From an uncultured Aeromonadaceae bacterium (GTDB taxonomy: Bacteria > Pseudomonadota > Gammaproteobacteria > Enterobacterales > Aeromonadaceae): a stretch of 64,000 bases of DNA. The stretch's first letter is position 1. Every line of letters starts with the position of its first letter. Shown in pieces: positions 59,202 to 64,000 of this stretch. The notes beneath the pieces are model-generated. The model did not search any database and was not told where the DNA came from. It saw only the letters and a list, made by a program, of their open reading frames with translations. A program made the position numbers and the translations under genes. The stretch covers positions 1 to 64,000 of the forward strand of contig CAMFKP010000009.1 of NCBI GenBank assembly GCA_945957385.1, given 5' to 3'.

Positions 59202-59876
59202 ATGAGACTGCTGAATCACCTGTTTGAGCAGAACCGTAACTGGGCCGAGAAGATCAAGGCCGAAGACCCGCAGTTCTTCGAGAAGCTGTCGCAGCAACAG
59301 GCGCCCGAGTATTTGTGGATCGGCTGTTCGGACAGCCGGGTGCCGGCAAACGAGTTGCTGGGGCTGTTGCCGGGCGATGTGTTTGTGCATCGCAACGTCG
59401 CCAATCTGGTGATCCACACCGATTTTAACTGTCTGTCGGTGATCCAGTACGCCATCGATGTGCTGAAGGTAAAGCACATCATCGTCTGTGGCCACTACAG
59501 CTGTGGCGGTGTGGTGGCGGCGATGGGTAACGATGAGCACGGCCTGATCGACAACTGGCTGCGTAACATCAAGGACATCTACTTCAAGTATCGCGAGCAG
59601 ATCGAGGAGATAGCGGATCTGCATGAGCGGCAGGATTATCTGTGCGAACTGAATGTGTTGGAACAGGTGGCTAACGTCTGCTGTACCACCATAGTGCAGA
59701 ATGCCTGGAAGCGCGGTCAGGAGTTGGCGATCCATGGCTGGATCTATGGTCTCAAGGATGGATTGCTGCGCGACCTGGGGGTGACCATCAACGCCCTGGA
59801 TCAGATCCCGGATGTTTATCGCTCCTCCCGCGAGATCGTCACTCAGTACCACAGCCCTGACGTGGGCAAGGATTGA
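59202..59876 (+). CDS. can: Beta-class carbonic anhydrase Can
   Basis: The 224-residue zinc enzyme interconverts CO2 and bicarbonate. The zinc ligands Cys42, Asp44, His98 and Cys101 lie in CSDSRVPANE and HYSCGGV, at the same positions as in E. coli Can (220 aa). The presence of Asp44 and Arg46 indicates the type-II, pH-switchable beta fold. GGGAG lies six bases before the ATG; an ATG at 59198 is out of frame. The gene has its own terminator. Confidence 0.96.
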   Translation: MRLLNHLFEQNRNWAEKIKAEDPQFFEKLSQQQAPEYLWIGCSDSRVPANELLGLLPGDVFVHRNVANLVIHTDFNCLSVIQYAIDVLKVKHIIVCGHYSCGGVVAAMGNDEHGLIDNWLRNIKDIYFKYREQIEEIADLHERQDYLCELNVLEQVANVCCTTIVQNAWKRGQELAIHGWIYGLKDGLLRDLGVTINALDQIPDVYRSSREIVTQYHSPDVGKD

Positions 59877-59884
59877 TGACTGAC

Positions 59885-59915
59885 ATGCCTCACCCAGCCT
59901 GGTGGGGCATTATTT
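59885..59915 (+). terminator. Terminator of can
   Basis: A 10-bp stem (59885-59894 with 59901-59910, one G-T pair) is followed by TATTTG. It is nine bases after the can stop. Confidence 0.7.
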
Positions 59916-60163
59916 GTGGTTAATGCTCGAGCGACAAACGATATATCTACGCTGAGTTAGCTCGACTAATCCGTATATTTTCTTGGCTCAGGCAATATAA
60001 ATATTGTTTTAATTTCAAATGGTTGTGAAATATTTCACCGCTATTTAAATAGTATTTGCTGCGCAGGATGCAGGTGGCGATATTAATACCATGCTGGCGG
60101 AATAACTATTATTGCCGGCCCTGTCATCGTTGACTGGTATCGTTATTTCCGTGGTGCCAGCGC
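59916..60163. other. AT-rich intergenic region between can and the porin gene
   Basis: About 250 AT-rich bases lie between two terminators, with no supported gene on either strand. A short leftward frame that starts in the porin 3' end is not credible. Its base composition resembles the region at 2767-3076. I see no repeat or RNA gene in it. Confidence 0.5.
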
Positions 60164-60164
60164 A

Positions 60165-60190
60165 TAAAAAAACAGGGGCCGAGGCCCCTG
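60165..60190 (-). terminator. Terminator of the porin gene
   Basis: Stem CAGGGGCC/GGCCCCTG at 60173-60190 is followed on the minus strand by seven T residues (A run at 60166-60172). It is 24 bases beyond the porin stop. Confidence 0.88.
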
Positions 60191-60214
60191 AATCGGTACG
60201 GAGGTGGTGACGAC

Positions 60215-61360
60215 TTAGAAGTCGTAACGGGCTGCCAGCTGGTAGTCGTTCTGTACGGCTTCCGGCTTGGTGGCATCCTTGGCATCCAGACCCTGGATAC
60301 GGTATTCGCCAATCACGCGCAGTGACTTGTTGAACTTGTACTGGGCGCCCAGGGTGTAGTAGTCAACGGTATCGCTCTTCACGCCGTTGGTCTTGGCTTC
60401 TTGCTTGTCATACAGCGCCATCAGGCCGAAACCGTTGGCGAAGTTGTAACCCAGCGCCGCTTCCCAACCGGTATGGTCGGTGCCGGTTGCCAGATAGTCG
60501 CTGCCGTCGGCATAGTTCAGTGCGGCGTACAGTGACTTGTTGTCAAACATGATGCCGACCAGAGCCAGCTTGGCATCGCTCTGGCCAGTCTTGTCGCGCA
60601 GGCCGACGTTATAGGCAGCGCCGAAACCCAGGCCGTTGTTCAGGTAGTAGGCAGCGGACAGACCGTAGGCGGCATCGGCAGAAGCGCTGGTCGTCTGTTC
60701 GGTGTTGTTGCCATCGAACTTGTAGCTCAGGTCAATCTGGGCGCCCTGGTTGGACTTGCCGGTTTTCAGATCACCGAACTTGGCGGAGTACTTCAGCAGG
60801 TCGGAAGAGCGGCCAGTCCCGAACTTGTCGGCACCGTGGCCCAGCGCATCGGCGCCGTAACCGTCAGACAGCGCCACGTCGGTCCAGTCAGCGATTTGGG
60901 AGACGGCACCCTTTTGGCGACCGAAGGTCACTTGGCCGAAGTTATCGGACTTCACCCCGGCGAATGCCAGACGGGTACGCAGCTTGTCGTCCTGGCACGT
61001 GGTCTTCAGGGTGCCTTGATCCGCATTACCATCTTCCTTGGCATCGGTGCTGGTGGTGGTACAAGCAACGTTGTTAATCTTCTCGCTGTCACCGATGTAC
61101 ATCTGGGTTTCGTATTGGGCAATGGCCTTCATGGTGCCAGTGATGGCGCTGTCCGCCTTGACACCCAGACGAATGAACTGGTTGGCACCGATCTTGGCGC
61201 TGTAATCGTCGCTGCCGTTCTTCTTGTCACCAAAGAACTGACCGGCATAGATACGGCCGTACATGTCGAGGCTCATCTGTTCGTTTTTATAAACTTCGGC
61301 TGCTTGGGCGGCGGAAGTGGCGGCCATCAGGGCCACGGCAACAGCAGTCAGCTTTTTCAT
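60215..61360 (-). CDS. General trimeric porin
   Basis: The 381-residue outer-membrane porin has a signal peptide (MKKLTAVAVALMAATSAAQA, about 20 residues) and a mature part beginning AEVYKNEQMSLDMYGRIYAG. Alternating strands and turns suggest sixteen strands, and the C-terminus ends in Phe (ARYDF). The loop around residues 108-130 contains two Cys (NVACTT...KTTCQDD), which is unusual in porins and may form a disulfide. The second of two adjacent ATGs (61360) is preferred because AAGGA is at proper spacing. It is related to OmpC/OmpU-type porins of Aeromonas and Vibrio. Codon use is highly biased, as expected for an abundant protein. Confidence 0.92.
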   Translation of the reverse strand: MKKLTAVAVALMAATSAAQAAEVYKNEQMSLDMYGRIYAGQFFGDKKNGSDDYSAKIGANQFIRLGVKADSAITGTMKAIAQYETQMYIGDSEKINNVACTTTSTDAKEDGNADQGTLKTTCQDDKLRTRLAFAGVKSDNFGQVTFGRQKGAVSQIADWTDVALSDGYGADALGHGADKFGTGRSSDLLKYSAKFGDLKTGKSNQGAQIDLSYKFDGNNTEQTTSASADAAYGLSAAYYLNNGLGFGAAYNVGLRDKTGQSDAKLALVGIMFDNKSLYAALNYADGSDYLATGTDHTGWEAALGYNFANGFGLMALYDKQEAKTNGVKSDTVDYYTLGAQYKFNKSLRVIGEYRIQGLDAKDATKPEAVQNDYQLAARYDF

Positions 61361-61546
61361 CATCGATCCTTGTAATGGATGGCATTTATGCCTGAGGGTT
61401 AACAACGGGGGCCATGCTAGAAGTTGCAGATGACGCTTCTGTTACGCTGCAGTGAAACTTTTATTTCCTGGGAACTTTTCCGCGAGCGGATTGACGGCAT
61501 CTTGTGTGGATGCCATGGATTGATACAGGCAAAGGTTTTCCCTTGG

Positions 61547-61555
61547 TGTTAGAAT
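61547..61555 (+). promoter_or_regulatory. Candidate extended -10 promoter of glpX
   Basis: TGTTAGAAT (TGn plus TAGAAT) lies 47 bases before the glpX start. No clear -35 is seen at the usual distance, so this rests on the extended -10 alone. Confidence 0.35.
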
Positions 61556-61602
61556 GCCGCCGTTTTGACGAATCCATTCCTTTTCCACAGGTAGAAGCAG
61601 CT

Positions 61603-62610
61603 ATGAGACGTGAACTGGCGATCGAATTTTCCCGTGTGACCGAGGCCGCCGCCTTGGCCGGTTACAAGTGGCTCGGACGCGGGGACAAGAATCTGGCCGA
61701 CGGTGCCGCCGTCGAGGCGATGCGCCTGGTGTTGAACCAGGTCGAGATCGATGGCGAGATTGTCATCGGTGAAGGCGAAATCGATGAGGCACCGATGCTG
61801 TATATCGGTGAGAAAGTGGGCTGTGGTGGTGATGCCGTGGATATCGCGGTCGATCCAATCGACGGTACCCGCATGACGGCGATGGGCCAGGCCAATGCCG
61901 TGGCCGTGTTGGCGGCCGCCGCCAAAGGCGGCTTCATGAAGGCCCCGGATATGTATATGGAAAAGCTGATTGTCGGTCACAAGGCCAAGGGCGTCATCGA
62001 TCTGGCCCGCCCGCTGGTGGATAACATCCAGGCGGTGGCTAAGGCGCTGGAGAAACCGGTCAACCGCCTGACGGTGATCACGCTGGCCAAGCCGCGTCAC
62101 GATGAGGCGATTCGCCAGATGCAACAGATGGGTGTGCGCGTGTTTGCCATTCCGGATGGTGACGTGGCGGCATCGGTATTGACCTGTTTGCCGGATAATG
62201 AAGTCGACATGCTGTACTGCATCGGCGGCGCTCCGGAAGGCGTTGTCTCGGCGGCCGTGGTCCGCGCCCTGGATGGTGACATGCAAGGACGCCTGTGGCC
62301 CCGCCACAAGGTGAAGGGTGACACCGACGAAAACCGCAAGCTGGGTGCCGATGAGTTGGCGCGCTGCGAAAAAATGGGGATCCAGGCCGAAGTGGTACTG
62401 CAGCTGGACGACATGGTGCGTACCGATAACGTCATCATCTCCGTTACCGGCATCACCAAGGGGGATCTGCTCGAGGGCATTACCAGTGACGGCACATTGG
62501 CCACTACGGAAACTCTGCTTATCCGCGGTAAGTCGCGGACCATTCGCCGTATCGGTTCGACCCATTATCTGGATCGCAAGGATCAGCTGCTGCGCGATAT
62601 CATACTGTGA
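61603..62610 (+). CDS. glpX: Class II fructose-1,6-bisphosphatase GlpX
   Basis: The 335-residue metal-dependent phosphatase of gluconeogenesis removes the 1-phosphate of fructose-1,6-bisphosphate. Family motifs are GRGDKNLADGAAVEAMR, GEIVIGEGEIDEAPMLYIGE and the metal site VDPIDGTRMTAMG. IGGAPEGVVSAA is in the C-terminal half. The length matches E. coli GlpX (336 aa). The start at 61603 begins the conserved MRRELAIEFSRVTEAAA; a longer frame from 61504 covers the promoter and is rejected. It is monocistronic, without glpF or glpK here. Confidence 0.96.
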   Translation: MRRELAIEFSRVTEAAALAGYKWLGRGDKNLADGAAVEAMRLVLNQVEIDGEIVIGEGEIDEAPMLYIGEKVGCGGDAVDIAVDPIDGTRMTAMGQANAVAVLAAAAKGGFMKAPDMYMEKLIVGHKAKGVIDLARPLVDNIQAVAKALEKPVNRLTVITLAKPRHDEAIRQMQQMGVRVFAIPDGDVAASVLTCLPDNEVDMLYCIGGAPEGVVSAAVVRALDGDMQGRLWPRHKVKGDTDENRKLGADELARCEKMGIQAEVVLQLDDMVRTDNVIISVTGITKGDLLEGITSDGTLATTETLLIRGKSRTIRRIGSTHYLDRKDQLLRDIIL

Positions 62611-62637
62611 TGTGCTAATGTTGTTGGCCCGAGATGG

Positions 62638-62670
62638 GAAGAGAGCGCCGTGGCGCTCTCTTCGTCTTTT
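62638..62670 (+). terminator. Terminator of glpX
   Basis: A perfect 12-bp stem (62638-62649 with 62652-62663, effectively a four-base loop) is followed by GTCTTTT. It lies between convergent glpX and panM and may serve both. Confidence 0.85.
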
Positions 62671-62676
62671 CAGGAC

Positions 62677-63069
62677 TCAGTGATTCAGGGTCAGCAGATA
62701 GCGGTTGCCGTTGCGGGAAAAACCGTTGTGTAGCAGAAAGGCATTCAGGGCTGCGTGCTCTTCCGGGCGGGCCGCATGGGTCGAGAGCATGGCTTGTGCA
62801 CAGCCTTGTCCCTGCATCCAGCTCAGGGTCTCGCTCAACAGATACTGACCGATGCCGCGCCGGCGGGTGACGTCGCGGACGGCGAAGTAGACGAGTTCCT
62901 CGTCGCGGGTGACGGCAAGGCCGACAATCCTGTCATTGAAGGTGGCGACATGCCAATGGCCGGCATGCAGGAGCTGCTCGTGATTCAGGTTGTCGGCAGC
63001 AAGCAGCTTGTTCAGACTGTCCAGCCAGTAGGGTGAGAGTTCGGAACTGTGATGAACGGTGAGGCGCAT
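62677..63069 (-). CDS. panM: PanM (PanZ), PanD maturation and regulatory factor
   Basis: The 130-residue GNAT-fold protein has the segment VRDVTRRRGIGQYLL, which is nearly identical to VREVTRRRGVGQYLL of E. coli PanZ/PanM (127 aa). PanM promotes self-cleavage of pro-aspartate decarboxylase (PanD) and, with acetyl-CoA, limits beta-alanine and pantothenate synthesis. The start at 63069 is preferred over an ATG two codons earlier because GAGGAGA then lies seven bases away. panD is not in the window. Confidence 0.85.
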   Translation of the reverse strand: MRLTVHHSSELSPYWLDSLNKLLAADNLNHEQLLHAGHWHVATFNDRIVGLAVTRDEELVYFAVRDVTRRRGIGQYLLSETLSWMQGQGCAQAMLSTHAARPEEHAALNAFLLHNGFSRNGNRYLLTLNH

Positions 63070-63187
63070 AAGCATTCTCCTCAGGCGATAGCGCGTGGCG
63101 ATGCCAGTAAAAAGGCAGAGTGAGTATCGTATGAGGCAAGTTTAACACGTCTGCCCCACGCTGGGGCGGCGCCATGACGAGGTCAGG

Positions 63188-63442
63188 ATGGAGTGTCGAT
63201 TAGGGTGTGGTGCTTGTTGTATCGCACCGAGTATCAGTTCAGCGATCCCCGGCATGCCCGATGGCAAACCGGCAGGAGTTCGCTGTGTCCAGCTGGATGA
63301 CGCCAACCTGTGTCTGCTGTTCGGCTCGCCGTTGCGTCCTGCCGTGTGCAGCGGTTTCCGGGCGATGGATGATGTGTGCGGTAGCAGTAACGGCCAGGCA
63401 CTGGCGTTACTCAGCGAATGGGAGCGGCTAACTCTCGATTAG
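63188..63442 (+). CDS. YkgJ-family cysteine cluster protein
   Basis: The 84-residue small protein has six cysteines in the pattern CxxxCGxCC near the start (CRLGCGACC), then [13 protein letters not shown] and RPAVCSGF. This is the metal-binding (zinc or iron-sulfur) pattern of the YkgJ family. The ATG at 63188 has GAGGTCAGG upstream. The function is unknown. It converges on envC, from which it is separated by only eight bases. Confidence 0.82.
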   Translation: MECRLGCGACCIAPSISSAIPGMPDGKPAGVRCVQLDDANLCLLFGSPLRPAVCSGFRAMDDVCGSSNGQALALLSEWERLTLD

Positions 63443-63450
63443 CTGAGGGC

Positions 63451-63999
63451 TCAGGGCGCTAGCCAGGCCGTTGGATTGACCGGTTTGCCTTGCCAGCGAA
63501 TTTCGAAGTAGAGACCGGATTGCGGCTGGCCGCCACTGTTGCCGGCGCGGGCTATGGTATCGCCACTGCGCACGGCGTCGCCGCTGCGTTTGAGCAGGGT
63601 ATCGTTGTTGCCGTACAGGCTTAGATAACCGTTGCCGTGGTCGACAACCATGACATTACCGAAGCCATCCAGCCAGTCGGCAAAGACGACGTCGCCGTCG
63701 GCGATGGCACGCACCGGTGCGCCATTTGCAGCGCCGATGAGAATACCTTTCCAGCTGACTTCACCACTACGGTGTTCACCAAAACGCCGTACCAGGGCGC
63801 CTTTAAGCGGCCAGGGCAGATGCCCGCGCAGTTTGCCGAGACCTTTGTGATCACCGAGGGCTAGCGTGGCGTTCGCTTTGGCTTCGGCGGCGGCTTCGGA
63901 CTTGCCCTGTTCACGCGCTTTGGCCCGGGCGCGGGCAATGGCTTCGGCTTTTTTGCGCTTGCGCTCAGCTTCCAGGCGCTTGCGTGCCTCTTCAATCTT
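63451..63999 (-). CDS. envC: EnvC, murein hydrolase activator (C-terminal part)
   Basis: The gene continues beyond the right edge, so only about 182 C-terminal residues are seen. A Lys/Arg/Glu/Ala-rich coiled-coil end (KIEEARKRLEAERKRKK...) leads to a LytM (M23) domain: WPLKGALVRRFGEHRSGEVSWKGILIGA, VVFADWLDGFGNVMVVDHGNGYLSLYG and GLYFEIRWQGKPVNP. The zinc-binding His residues of active M23 peptidases are missing (WKGI and YFEI in place of HxGxD and HxHFE), exactly as in EnvC, which activates AmiA/AmiB at the division site instead of cutting itself. Confidence 0.92.
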   Translation of the reverse strand, partial: KIEEARKRLEAERKRKKAEAIARARAKAREQGKSEAAAEAKANATLALGDHKGLGKLRGHLPWPLKGALVRRFGEHRSGEVSWKGILIGAANGAPVRAIADGDVVFADWLDGFGNVMVVDHGNGYLSLYGNNDTLLKRSGDAVRSGDTIARAGNSGGQPQSGLYFEIRWQGKPVNPTAWLAP

Positions 64000-64000
64000 G

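Noticed and set aside
60124-60312. Small leftward frame downstream of the porin gene
   Set aside because: Overlaps the porin 3' end and its terminator, with no ribosome-binding site and no plausible protein.
60836-61375. Plus-strand frame opposite the porin
   Set aside because: Gly/Val-rich antisense translation caused by strong codon bias in the porin gene.

Overview
The window is about 60% GC, densely coded on both strands, and reads as a chromosomal segment of a gammaproteobacterium. It carries a complete MSHA-type (mannose-sensitive haemagglutinin) type IV pilus locus in the Vibrio/Aeromonas order. This locus is joined to mreBCD-maf-rng-yhdP-nit-tldD and darP/pmbA, with divergent uvrA/ssb further upstream. 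Gene order, high GC, a trimeric porin of the Aeromonas/Vibrio kind and PanM, EnvC, CsrD and Can orthologues together suggest an Aeromonadaceae member. The family assignment is inference; no rRNA gene is present to confirm it.

Layout. Positions 1-5.7 kb hold the tail of an unknown gene, a LacI-type repressor with a GNAT acetyltransferase, a secreted protein, a methyl-accepting chemotaxis protein (MCP) and an AraC/GyrI-like regulator. Positions 5.9-10.6 kb, on the minus strand, hold two tandem DUF2750 genes, a DUF4382 lipoprotein, sseA, a short-chain dehydrogenase and a MipA/OmpV outer membrane protein. Positions 10.7-14.4 kb hold a two-component system divergent from the MipA gene, a GlxA-type AraC regulator and a cupin. 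Positions 14.4-21 kb hold uvrA and ssb around a shared SOS box, a repeat-containing surface protein, an AraC regulator and a flavin reductase-like protein. Positions 21-27 kb hold a six-PAS GGDEF/EAL protein and a second MCP.

Positions 27.2-46.2 kb are the MSHA locus: csrD (mshH), then mshI, a PilN-like gene and mshJ-K-L-M-N-E-G-F for assembly and ATPases, then mshB-A-C-D-O-P-Q for pilins and the tip/adhesin-like protein. Most genes overlap by a few bases, implying translational coupling. MshE keeps two perfect-spacing MshEN motifs, so pilus extension should respond to c-di-GMP. The GGDEF/EAL protein 4 kb upstream could feed that pool, and CsrD links the locus to the Csr system.

Positions 46.3-59.9 kb are housekeeping: cell shape (mreBCD), nucleotide sanitation (maf), RNA processing (rng), envelope lipid transport (yhdP), a nitrilase-family amidase, the TldD/PmbA protease pair, ribosome assembly (darP) and carbonic anhydrase (can). 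The end holds a general porin, glpX, panM, a YkgJ-type cysteine cluster protein and the C-terminal part of envC.

I saw no insertion sequence, prophage, CRISPR array, tRNA or rRNA, and no clear candidate for an entirely new system. The most interesting signals are four 11-bp-phased PmrA/QseB-like half-sites between the MipA gene and the two-component system, the strongly AT-rich 5' part of mshQ, and hairpins at key points of the pilin gene cluster.
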